From an uncultured Bacilli bacterium (GTDB lineage: Bacteria > Bacillota_I > Bacilli_A > RF39 > UBA660), in NCBI GenBank assembly GCA_947589435.1, contig CANQBI010000011.1, forward strand, positions 1 to 46,221: a stretch of DNA of 46,221 nucleotides. Reading direction: 5' to 3'. The position numbers were made by a program, and so were the translations under genes. Under the pieces are notes generated by a model. The model saw only the letters and a program-made list of their open reading frames with translations, was not told the DNA's origin and searched no databases. Of this stretch, positions 30,034-38,182 are shown one piece after another. Each line of letters opens with the position of its first letter. Position 1 is the stretch's first letter.

Positions 30034-30093
30034 AAACAAAAATAACGAAGTAAATAGGTTATTTCGTAAAATAAACCATCTTCGTTTTTGTTT
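30034..30093. terminator. Inverted-repeat hairpin between tetR and the TR-like sequence
   Basis: AAACAAAAATAACGAAG ... CTTCGTTTTTGTTT. Confidence 0.45.
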
Positions 30094-30179
30094 TGGATAA
30101 AATCCCAGATAATCTTTGTCTTCTATCTTCCCTAGTATATAACCTTAATCATATAATCATTCAAGTTATAGAAGGCTTT

Positions 30180-30282
30180 GGCGAACCGCATTCGTATTGT
30201 TCACATTGTTGTTGCTCAAGGAGCCGCTCGTATTCACATTCCACGCATTGTAATTGCCGTTATTGCTGTTGTAGCCATACCT
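30180..30282 (-). repeat. Putative DGR-type template repeat (TR-like), non-coding
   Basis: Minus strand would translate as RYGYNSNNGNYNAWNVNTSGSLSNNNVNNTNAVR; same length as, and collinear with, the variable C-terminus of the 34024-35211 gene, with differences concentrated at template A. Confidence 0.6.
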
Positions 30283-30301
30283 AACACTATTTCAAGATTA
30301 C

Positions 30302-30330
30302 CTATCTATATTATACACCAATTAATAATT
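30302..30330. repeat. Direct repeat copy 1 (29 bp)
   Basis: CTATCTATATTATACACCAATTAATAATT, close match to 33073-33101. Confidence 0.6.
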
Positions 30331-30497
30331 ATAAGGTTATTTTTCTAAATTTAAGTATATTATAAATAGAAAACGCTAGAAAGCGCATTGCTTAGGTTTA
30401 TCTTACTTTGGCATTACTTAAATATTTTTATATCTTTAAGTACTAGCAAGTACAAAAGTACAAAAAAAATGAATATTAATACTTTAATCAAAGTCTG

Positions 30498-31685
30498 TTA
30501 AGCATTGTTCTTTGTTGTAATTCTAAATGGGTCATCTGATTTTCCTGTACCTGTTAAATTTATTTCGGATTGCAGATAGAATACTGGGCGAACCGCAAAC
30601 TTAGCGCCCACACCGTAACCGCTGCTCAAGATGCCGTTATCATACACAGCCCACGCAAGGTAAGTGCCATAGTAGCCAGCACTACTTATTGTCCATTCAT
30701 ATAAAGCGTAACCACTTAATGTTGAACTTGTACTCCATCCATTTTTTACATATAACCAATTATTGGTATTTTGATCTCCCGAATTTTTATAATCTGTTCC
30801 ATACATTAAAGCAACCTTACTTACTGCGCTTTGGCTTGTTGTTGGTTCTACTGTTCCTGGTGTGCTTGTTTGAGTTACATTATACCATTTTTGCTCTGTT
30901 ACTATTGAATCCCAATATGTTCCATTTGGCTGTTTGCCACTAATGTTTGTATTATACCATGTTGTTACGTGACTTTTTGCACTTGATGAGTCCCATGTTT
31001 GATCACTGCTAGCCCATGCTTGACTTTCTGATGATGGTGTTGCCTTTATTACCTTTAATTGACCTTTTTTCCACATTACGTCTTGTCCATTATTTTCTAT
31101 TCTTTCTTCACTTGTTATTCCTATTATTCTAAACATGTATGTATCGGGATTTGCAAGGCATTCTGTTTTATCGCTTGTTCCAAAACATATATAATTATTA
31201 TTTACTGCTGTTGTTGTCCCTTTATATCTATACATTCCATCTACTGCTGTGGTATGGTCTCCTCCTCCTGCAAATACTTCTCCTCCAGTTTCTTGTAATT
31301 TTTGTAACGCTGGTTCTCCTTTTGCAAAGTACAAAGTACAATAAATACTATTTTTAGTATCTATTGTAGCATGATAAGTTGATAAATCAAATTTTAATAT
31401 ATCATACGCATTTATTTCTTTTCCATCACTATCTGTGCATTCTGCTCCTACATAACCATGAGTTGTGGGGTTTGGCCACGAATCTCTATTATCTGCTTCA
31501 TGCCATTCATCACCTTCACTATCTTGTACCATTATGGCTATTGATTTATTGTTACTCAATAAATCTTTAGTATTTACTTCTTCTAATCTTTTACTATCGT
31601 CTGGTTTTGCCAATAAATATATTACAAAACTATTTATGATTATTAATGTAACAATTACACTATTTAAGATTAATTTCTTTTTCAT
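30498..31685 (-). CDS. Membrane-anchored surface protein with C-terminal lectin-like variable domain (copy 1)
   Basis: N-terminal TM anchor; C-terminal YEWTISSAGYYGTYLAWAVYDNGILSSGYGVGAKFAVRPVFYLQSEINLTGTGKSDDPFRI; paralog of 34024-35211. Confidence 0.8.
   Translation of the reverse strand: MKKKLILNSVIVTLIIINSFVIYLLAKPDDSKRLEEVNTKDLLSNNKSIAIMVQDSEGDEWHEADNRDSWPNPTTHGYVGAECTDSDGKEINAYDILKFDLSTYHATIDTKNSIYCTLYFAKGEPALQKLQETGGEVFAGGGDHTTAVDGMYRYKGTTTAVNNNYICFGTSDKTECLANPDTYMFRIIGITSEERIENNGQDVMWKKGQLKVIKATPSSESQAWASSDQTWDSSSAKSHVTTWYNTNISGKQPNGTYWDSIVTEQKWYNVTQTSTPGTVEPTTSQSAVSKVALMYGTDYKNSGDQNTNNWLYVKNGWSTSSTLSGYALYEWTISSAGYYGTYLAWAVYDNGILSSGYGVGAKFAVRPVFYLQSEINLTGTGKSDDPFRITTKNNA
30587..30683 (-). 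repeat. Putative variable region VR1
   Basis: Codon-wise homology to the TR-like sequence with in-frame indels (-9 nt, +3 nt); most TR AAY codons replaced. Confidence 0.45.
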
Positions 31686-31700
31686 TTTTCTTTTACTCCT

Positions 31701-32417
31701 TTAACTTTTACTAAAGTATGCATAACATGTATCTGGTCCAATGGTATCTATATGAAATCCATTAGTATCATACGTAAATGTTGTTTTAGCGGTTTTACTT
31801 TTACATTCATAAGTAGTCATTGAATAACCACTTTGTACTGAATTATTTAGTTTATAAGTTTTATCACCATATTTTCTATCTCCTGTTTCATCTTCTATAT
31901 AAGCATATATAATTACATCAGACAATTTATCTCTATCATAATATAATCTACACACTACTTGAGTTGGTTTTATTTCATTGTATTCTATATGAACTGTTCC
32001 ATCTTCTTTAATGGTATAGTATTTGTTATCTTGATATGTGACATCTCCTCCATATGCTGGATAACAATTTGACTTTTCATGATTTATTTTATATCCACTT
32101 GCAGGTACATATTTACTTTCTTTATATTTATCTGCATTATCGGGCATTTGAGTATAAAAGATTATATTAACATCGGTATCTTTATCTGTAAGTGGCCCAG
32201 TTTTAACACTTTCTCCTTCACCAGCAAAGTTTCCTACCTTAGAAGTAAATATAGGCACCGGAGCCATTTCATAATTATAATAAGCATGGGTATCTTTTAT
32301 AACAAGCATTGATAAAGAAATAACTAATACTACTAAAAGAATAGCTATTGCAAAATAACTTCTTTTATTTTCCCTTTTAAGTTTGTTTTTTAAATATTTT
32401 ATTTTTTCTTTTATCAT
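31701..32417 (-). CDS. Membrane-anchored extracellular protein, module partner (copy 1)
   Basis: N-terminal TM then HAYYNYEMAPVPIFTSKVGNFAGEGESVKTGPLTDKDTDVNIIFYTQMPDNADKYKESKYV; paralog of 35223-35951. Confidence 0.75.
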   Translation of the reverse strand: MIKEKIKYLKNKLKRENKRSYFAIAILLVVLVISLSMLVIKDTHAYYNYEMAPVPIFTSKVGNFAGEGESVKTGPLTDKDTDVNIIFYTQMPDNADKYKESKYVPASGYKINHEKSNCYPAYGGDVTYQDNKYYTIKEDGTVHIEYNEIKPTQVVCRLYYDRDKLSDVIIYAYIEDETGDRKYGDKTYKLNNSVQSGYSMTTYECKSKTAKTTFTYDTNGFHIDTIGPDTCYAYFSKS

Positions 32418-32504
32418 ATAATCATTCCCTTATATGTTGCATATACCGATTTAGATATTCAAAATAAAAATATAATAACAAAATATAATTGTTATACTAT
32501 ATAT

Positions 32505-32559
32505 GAATATATACGTTATACGCATATTCTTAAATTAATTATATACGCAAAACGTATAT
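32505..32559. promoter_or_regulatory. Candidate operators of module 1 divergent promoter
   Basis: ATATACG-CAAAA-CGTATAT (32541-32559) plus the related GAATAT...ATATTC dyad (32505-32529). Confidence 0.5.
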
Positions 32560-32610
32560 TAGTCAATATTTAGAAAAGCAATAATGTAAAATTATATTAG
32601 GTGACATATA

Positions 32611-32841
32611 ATGTATATGAATAGATTAAAAGAAATTAGAGAAGACAAAGATATGTCTCAAATAGAAATTGCTAAATTTTTAAAAGTTACCCAACCGCAA
32701 TATAGCCGTTACGAATCAGGTGTTAATGAAATACCCTTACATAAATTAAGTAAACTTGCGGATTTATATAATACAAGTACAGACTATTTACTATATAGAA
32801 CTGATGAAAGGAAACCTTATAAAAAATCCATAGTTAAATAA
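32611..32841 (+). CDS. XRE-family HTH regulator
   Basis: RLKEIREDKDMSQIEIAKFLKVTQPQYSRYESGVNEIPLHKLSKLADLYNTSTDYLL. Confidence 0.88.
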   Translation: MYMNRLKEIREDKDMSQIEIAKFLKVTQPQYSRYESGVNEIPLHKLSKLADLYNTSTDYLLYRTDERKPYKKSIVK

Positions 32842-32853
32842 ACAGGGGATTTT

Positions 32854-33045
32854 ATGTTTAAAGAATATCGTTTATTAAGAAAATTAACGCAAGAAAAGCT
32901 TGCTGAACTAACAGAACTTGATACAAGAACTATTCAAAGAAATGAAAATAATGAAAGATAACCTTCCATGGAAAGTTTTAGAAAATTAATTAAAATATTA
33001 AATATAAAAGATAAAGATGTTTTATAGTATTTAAAAAAGGTATAA
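32854..33045 (+). pseudogene. Decayed copy of the 36127-36318 HTH regulator
   Basis: Near-identical DNA to 36127-36318 but with in-frame stops (AGATAA for AGAGAA; TTATAG for TTAGAG) and an Ile to Asn change. Confidence 0.9.
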
Positions 33046-33072
33046 TTATTTAAATACCTTTTTTTAATTACT

Positions 33073-33101
33073 CTATCCATATTATACATCAATTAATCAT
33101 T
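33073..33101. repeat. Direct repeat copy 2 (29 bp)
   Basis: CTATCCATATTATACATCAATTAATCATT, close match to 30302-30330. Confidence 0.6.
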
Positions 33102-33385
33102 TATTTATTAAATAATTCACTATGACTACCAGTAGCTACTAATAAAAGATTATTCATGTTTTCTTCATATTGATAAATTAATAACCAATCAGATTCTATA
33201 TGACACTCCCGACAATTCTTATAATATTTATCATCTATTAATTTATGGTCTTTATAGTTTGGTTCTAATATTTTTTTATTTGCTAATTTATCAATAACCA
33301 TTTTTAATTTTTTTAAGTCTTTGCCTTGTCTTCCAACTTTCTTATATTGTTTTTTAAAATTAGAAGATAATACAATTTTTAACAT
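33101..33385 (-). CDS. YafQ-type mRNA interferase toxin (RelE/ParE superfamily)
   Basis: SSNFKKQYKKVGRQGKDLKKL...LEPNYKDHKLIDDKYYKNCRECHIESDWLLIYQYEENMNNLLLVATGSHSELF. Confidence 0.9.
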   Translation of the reverse strand: MLKIVLSSNFKKQYKKVGRQGKDLKKLKMVIDKLANKKILEPNYKDHKLIDDKYYKNCRECHIESDWLLIYQYEENMNNLLLVATGSHSELFNK

Positions 33386-33675
33386 TAGTTATCTAAATAA
33401 TCAAATAGTTCCTTAGTTGTTTCAAAACTAGGAAGTTCTTTCTTTCCTTTTTTGTAATCTTCTATTTCTTGTAAAGATTCTAATAATTCTTTACTAGGCT
33501 TTGGAGCCATAGTTGGCTTAAATGCCAAACCTTGTTCCCTCTCACATTGTCTTAAAAACATATTAATTGCGGAGTTAGTAGTAGTTCCAAGTTTTTTAAA
33601 TAATTCATCAACACTTTTCTTTAAATCTTTATCAATTCTAATAGTCATATTAGTTGTATTAGATATCGTACTCAT
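33385..33675 (-). CDS. RelB/DinJ family antitoxin
   Basis: NMTIRIDKDLKKSVDELFKKLGTTTNSAINMFLRQCEREQGLAF; internal ATG preferred over the longer ORF. Confidence 0.88.
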   Translation of the reverse strand: MSTISNTTNMTIRIDKDLKKSVDELFKKLGTTTNSAINMFLRQCEREQGLAFKPTMAPKPSKELLESLQEIEDYKKGKKELPSFETTKELFDYLDN

Positions 33676-33910
33676 AAATATCACTTCCCTTTTAATAATA
33701 CTATATTTGTTGCTATAAATCAAGTGCAATATATTTGCAATGTATTTGCAATTATATTGTATGTAGTATTTTTAAAATTATACATTATTAATAAACAAAG
33801 TGTTGGATAAATAATTAAATTTTATATAATATAGATAGGAAACACAGAAATAACTTCCTGTGTTAGTCATTTATTTTAAACTAACATTTAACAAAAAGTC
33901 CATAGGAAGT

Positions 33911-33940
33911 TTTGTCGAATTTTGTCGTATTTTGTCGAAT
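33911..33940. repeat. Three tandem 10-bp repeats
   Basis: TTTGTCGAAT TTTGTCGTAT TTTGTCGAAT. Confidence 0.8.
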
Positions 33941-34023
33941 AACTTTATATATAATACCAATTTTAAATATTTGGCATTTTAAGTTCAAAAAAAGAGAGAT
34001 AATCATCTCTAATTTCTCTTTTA

Positions 34024-35211
34024 TTAAGCATTGTTCTTAGTTGTAATTCTAAATGGATCAGTTGTTGAGCCATCTCCTGTTAAATTTATATCAGACTGTA
34101 GATACATGATTGGGCGAACTGCATACGAAGGGTTTACACCGCCCCAGGCTAAGATGCCGCTCGAAATCACACGCCACGCACCAAAACCGCTGGTGTCGAA
34201 GCTGTAGCCATACCTAGTCATTGTCCATTCATATAAAGAGTTTCCAGTTAGTGATGAACTTGTGCTCCATCCGTTTTTTACATATAACCAACTACTTGTT
34301 CCAGTACTTGCATTATTAAAATCTGTTGCATACATTAAGGCAACCTTACTTACTGCACTTTGACTTCCTGTTGGTTCTGTTGTTCCTGGTGCACTTGTTT
34401 GATCTGCATTATACCATCTTTGCTCTGTTACTATTGAATCCCAATATGTTCCGTTTGGTTGTTTGTTTTTTATATTTGTATTATACCATGATGTTACGTG
34501 GCTTTTTGCTTGTGATGAGTCCCATGGTGAACTATCACTAGAACTGCTTCCCCATTTTTGCTCTTTTGCCGATGGTGTTGCCTTGATTATCTTTAATTGC
34601 CCCTTTTTCCACATTACGTACTGTCCATTATTTGCTGTTCTTTCTTCGCTTGTTATTCCTATTATTCTAAACATGTATGTATCGGGATTTGCAAGGCATT
34701 CTATTTTATCACTTGTTCCAAAACATATATAATTATTATTTACTGCTGTTGTTGTCCCTTTATATCTATACATCCCATCTACTGCTGATGATAAGTTTAA
34801 TGTTGAACCCTTAGTTTCTTCTAATGCTTGAGAAACTGGTCTTCCTTTAGCAAAATATAATGTGCAATAAATACTATTTTTAGTATCTATTGTGGCATGA
34901 TATGTTGATAAATTAAATTGTAATATGTTATGGTAATCTATTTCTGCTCCATCACTATCTGTACATTCTGCTCCAACAAATCCATGGGTTGTTGGACTTG
35001 GCCATGAATCTCTATTCGATGCTTCGTGCCATTCTTCTTCCTCTGCATCTTGTACCCATACGGCTATTGATTTATCGCTACTAAATATATTTTTAATATA
35101 TACTTTTTCTAATCTCTTACTATCATTTGGCACCACTAATAAATATATTACAAAACTATTTATAATTATTAATGTAACTATAACACTATTTAATATTATT
35201 TTCTTTTTCAT
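34024..35211 (-). CDS. Membrane-anchored surface protein with C-terminal lectin-like variable domain (copy 2)
   Basis: Same architecture as 30498-31685; C-terminal TRYGYSFDTSGFGAWRVISSGILAWGGVNPSYAVRPIMYLQSDINLTGDGSTTDPFRI. Confidence 0.8.
   Translation of the reverse strand: MKKKIILNSVIVTLIIINSFVIYLLVVPNDSKRLEKVYIKNIFSSDKSIAVWVQDAEEEEWHEASNRDSWPSPTTHGFVGAECTDSDGAEIDYHNILQFNLSTYHATIDTKNSIYCTLYFAKGRPVSQALEETKGSTLNLSSAVDGMYRYKGTTTAVNNNYICFGTSDKIECLANPDTYMFRIIGITSEERTANNGQYVMWKKGQLKIIKATPSAKEQKWGSSSSDSSPWDSSQAKSHVTSWYNTNIKNKQPNGTYWDSIVTEQRWYNADQTSAPGTTEPTGSQSAVSKVALMYATDFNNASTGTSSWLYVKNGWSTSSSLTGNSLYEWTMTRYGYSFDTSGFGAWRVISSGILAWGGVNPSYAVRPIMYLQSDINLTGDGSTTDPFRITTKNNA
34113..34215 (-). repeat. 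Putative variable region VR2
   Basis: 103-bp ungapped alignment to 30180-30282; by hand count 24 of 35 differences fall on template A (coding strand). Confidence 0.55.
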
Positions 35212-35222
35212 TATTTCAACTC

Positions 35223-35951
35223 CTAACTTTTACTAAAATATCCATAACAAGTATTTGGTCCAGTGGTATCTATATGAAAACCTGTTGATGCATCATATGT
35301 GAATGTTGTTTGTACTGTTTTACTGTTACACTTATAACTTGTCATTGAATAACCACTTGGTACTTGATTATTTAATTTATAAGTTTTTTCTTCATATTCT
35401 CTATCACCAGTACTATCTTCTATATAAGCATAAATAATGACATCAGAAAGTTTATCTCTATCATAATATAACCTACATACCACTGGTGTTGGTTTTGTTT
35501 CATCATATTCTATATGCACTGTTCCATCTTCTTTTATAGTATAGTAATTACTATCTTGATTACCTTGATATGTTGCTTCTCCTCCAATTGCTGGATAACA
35601 ATTAGATTTTTTATGATTCAATTCATAGCCATTTGCTGGTACATATTTGCTTTCTTTATATTTATTAGCATTATCTGGCATTTGCGTATAAAAAATTATA
35701 TTTACATCAGTATCTTTATCAGTAAGTGGTCCAGTTTTAACACTTTCTCCTTCTCCAGCAAAATTTCCTACTTTAGAAGTAAATATAGGAACTGGTGCCA
35801 TTTCGTAATTATAATAAGCATGGGTATCTTTTATCACAAGTAATGATAAAGAAATAAATAATACCACTAAAAGGAAAGCTATTACATAATAACTTCTTTT
35901 ATTTTCACTTTTAAATTTTTCTTTAAAATAATTAATTTTTTCTTTTATCAT
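35223..35951 (-). CDS. Membrane-anchored extracellular protein, module partner (copy 2)
   Basis: Paralog of 31701-32417. Confidence 0.75.
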   Translation of the reverse strand: MIKEKINYFKEKFKSENKRSYYVIAFLLVVLFISLSLLVIKDTHAYYNYEMAPVPIFTSKVGNFAGEGESVKTGPLTDKDTDVNIIFYTQMPDNANKYKESKYVPANGYELNHKKSNCYPAIGGEATYQGNQDSNYYTIKEDGTVHIEYDETKPTPVVCRLYYDRDKLSDVIIYAYIEDSTGDREYEEKTYKLNNQVPSGYSMTSYKCNSKTVQTTFTYDASTGFHIDTTGPNTCYGYFSKS

Positions 35952-36007
35952 CCTAACCTCTTTTTGTTAAAAATCCCATATATACGGACAATTCCAAAGA
36001 TTTTAAC

Positions 36008-36116
36008 ACGGCTATTATGTCGTATTTTAAATATATCAAACATTTAAATTGTTGTCAATATAAAATACGGCTTTTTAGCCGTTTATAGTAAATCATAAAT
36101 ATGACATAATTGCCGT
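36008..36116. promoter_or_regulatory. Three candidate operators of module 2 divergent promoter
   Basis: ACGGCT-TTTT-AGCCGT (36067-36082) with related ACGGCT-ATTA-TGTCGT (36008-36023) and ATGACA-TAAT-TGCCGT (36101-36116). Confidence 0.5.
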
Positions 36117-36126
36117 AGGTGGTTAT

Positions 36127-36318
36127 ATGTTTAAAGAATATCGTTTATTAAGAAAATTAACGCAAGAAAAGCTTGCGGAACTAACAGAACTTGATACAAG
36201 AACTATTCAAAGAATTGAAAATAATGAAAGAGAACCTTCCATGGAAAGTTTTCGAAAGTTAATTAAAATATTAAATATAAAAGATAAAGATGTTTTAGAG
36301 TATTTAAAAAAGGTATAA
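36127..36318 (+). CDS. Short XRE-family HTH regulator
   Basis: MFKEYRLLRKLTQEKLAELTELDTRTIQRIENNEREPSMESFRKLIKIL. Confidence 0.85.
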   Translation: MFKEYRLLRKLTQEKLAELTELDTRTIQRIENNEREPSMESFRKLIKILNIKDKDVLEYLKKV

Positions 36319-36345
36319 CTAAACTTTCAGCTATATCTTTTTATT

Positions 36346-37236
36346 TTAATTATTGATTTTGATAATATTACTTACGGCATTAACGGCATCACTCGCCGCC
36401 GTTACTAATTGGTAAATATCTTTTTTAACAACATCCCCAATGGCATATATTCCATCAATCTCCGTCATAAAATGTTCATCTACTTTAACATAACCTTGTT
36501 CATCTAAAATATTTAAACTTTGTAAGTAATCTGTATTAGGTTTATATCCAATATAAATGAATACTCCGGATACTTCTAGAACTTTTTCATTATCTAAAGT
36601 AATACTCTCTATTTTACCATCATTCTCATGATATTCTTTAATATTAACATTATAGATAATTTCCATATTCTCTTTTTCTTTAACTTTTTTCTCGAGTATC
36701 TTTTCCCCTTTAAATTTATCTTTTCTATTTAAAAGATATACTTTATGACAAACATTAGCTAAATACAAAGACTCTTGTAAAGCACTACTACCAGATCCTA
36801 CTACAGCAACATCTTTATCTTTATAGAATGCTCCATCACAAGTCGCACAAGTACTTATTCCTCTTCCAAGTAAATCTTTTTCATTATCAAGCCCTAAATA
36901 TTTAGGTTTAGTACCGGTCGCAATAATTACTTTTTGAGCCTCATATTCATCCTTATCGGTAACTACTATTTTTTTAGCATTTTCCACTCTTATTTCACTT
37001 ACTGTTTCAAATTTATAAGGAATTTCTAAATCTTTAACTTGATCAAATAAAAGATTAGCAAATTCTCCTCCTTTAATATTTATAAGTCCGGGATAATTAC
37101 TAACTTTTTCAATATTATTAAGCATACCTCCTGGCATTCCTTTATCTAATATTAAAACATTTAAATTACCTCTTTTAGCATAGATACCAGCAGTAACTCC
37201 GCCAATACCCATTCCTACTATTATTAAATCGTACAT
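36346..37236 (-). CDS. trxB: Thioredoxin reductase
   Basis: GMGIGGVTAGIYAKRGNLNVLILDKGMPGG; CATCDGAFYKDKDVAVVGSGSSALQE. Confidence 0.93.
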   Translation of the reverse strand: MYDLIIVGMGIGGVTAGIYAKRGNLNVLILDKGMPGGMLNNIEKVSNYPGLINIKGGEFANLLFDQVKDLEIPYKFETVSEIRVENAKKIVVTDKDEYEAQKVIIATGTKPKYLGLDNEKDLLGRGISTCATCDGAFYKDKDVAVVGSGSSALQESLYLANVCHKVYLLNRKDKFKGEKILEKKVKEKENMEIIYNVNIKEYHENDGKIESITLDNEKVLEVSGVFIYIGYKPNTDYLQSLNILDEQGYVKVDEHFMTEIDGIYAIGDVVKKDIYQLVTAASDAVNAVSNIIKINN

Positions 37237-37248
37237 AAAAATCCTCCT

Positions 37249-38091
37249 TTAAAACATTATAGGTTTATTTTCCCCTTCATTATATAAATCTTCAAACTTA
37301 CCTTTTCTTGATAACACAATAAATATTATTAATCCTACTAAGAATAAAATAATCGAAACTATTTGGGCCGCTCTAAAACCTCCAAGCATTAAAGAATCTG
37401 TTCTTAAAGCCTCAATAAAGAAACGCCCTACTGAATAATACATCATATAGATACAAGTAAGTTGCCCTCTTTTTATATATTTTATTCTTCTTACAAAAAG
37501 TAAAATAATAAAACCAATTAAACAATAAATACTTTCATATAAAAAGGTAGGATGATAATAAACATTACCAATTTTCATGCCTTCAATTATCTTTTCGGGA
37601 ATATGTAATTCTTTTAAATGATAATAAGTCGTGGCTACTCCATGAGCTTCTCCATTAAAGAAGTTACCCCATCTTCCAATGGCTTGCGCCAAAAGTAAAG
37701 GAACAACAGTCATATCCGTTACTTTAAAGGGATTAATATTATATCTCTTACAATAAATGATAAGAGTAATAAGACCCCCAATTAAACCACCATGAATGGC
37801 AAGTCCACCTTCCCATATTTTAAAGACATCGAGTAGATTATCTTTATATAAAGAAAAATTAAAGACACAATAATAAATTCTTGCCGAAATTAAACCAAAG
37901 ATAATAACCCAAAAAGCTAAATTAAATAAAAAGTCTTTAGGCATATTAAATCTTCTACCCTCTTTTATTAATAGTAATATGGCTACAAGCATGGCTACTA
38001 ATAATAAAAGAGAATACCATCTAACTTCAAAACTACCAATTGTAAATGCTACTGGATTCATATTTCCACTCTCCAATATTAATTTTATCAC
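37249..38091 (-). CDS. lgt: Prolipoprotein diacylglyceryl transferase
   Basis: GGLAIHGGLIGG; QAIGRWGNFFNGEAHG; HPTFLYES. Confidence 0.95.
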   Translation of the reverse strand: MIKLILESGNMNPVAFTIGSFEVRWYSLLLLVAMLVAILLLIKEGRRFNMPKDFLFNLAFWVIIFGLISARIYYCVFNFSLYKDNLLDVFKIWEGGLAIHGGLIGGLITLIIYCKRYNINPFKVTDMTVVPLLLAQAIGRWGNFFNGEAHGVATTYYHLKELHIPEKIIEGMKIGNVYYHPTFLYESIYCLIGFIILLFVRRIKYIKRGQLTCIYMMYYSVGRFFIEALRTDSLMLGGFRAAQIVSIILFLVGLIIFIVLSRKGKFEDLYNEGENKPIMF

Positions 38092-38182
38092 AAAAAAGAT
38101 TCTATTACTAGAAATCTTTTACATATTAAACATAACACCCAACACAAATCAAATTAGTGTGGTACATTATGCTTAATATTAT

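Noticed and set aside
30093-30284. 63-aa plus-strand Cys/His/Ser-rich ORF (HCCCSRSRSYSHSTHCNCRYCCCSHT)
   Set aside because: It is the antisense of the TR-like repeat; Cys/His/Ser runs arise from complementary AAC/AAT-rich sequence.
30689-31704. Plus-strand ORFs rich in Leu/Tyr/Cys opposite the surface-protein gene (also 34326-34788)
   Set aside because: Antisense shadows of the clearly coding minus-strand paralogs; composition reflects complementary codons and no RBS or family is evident.
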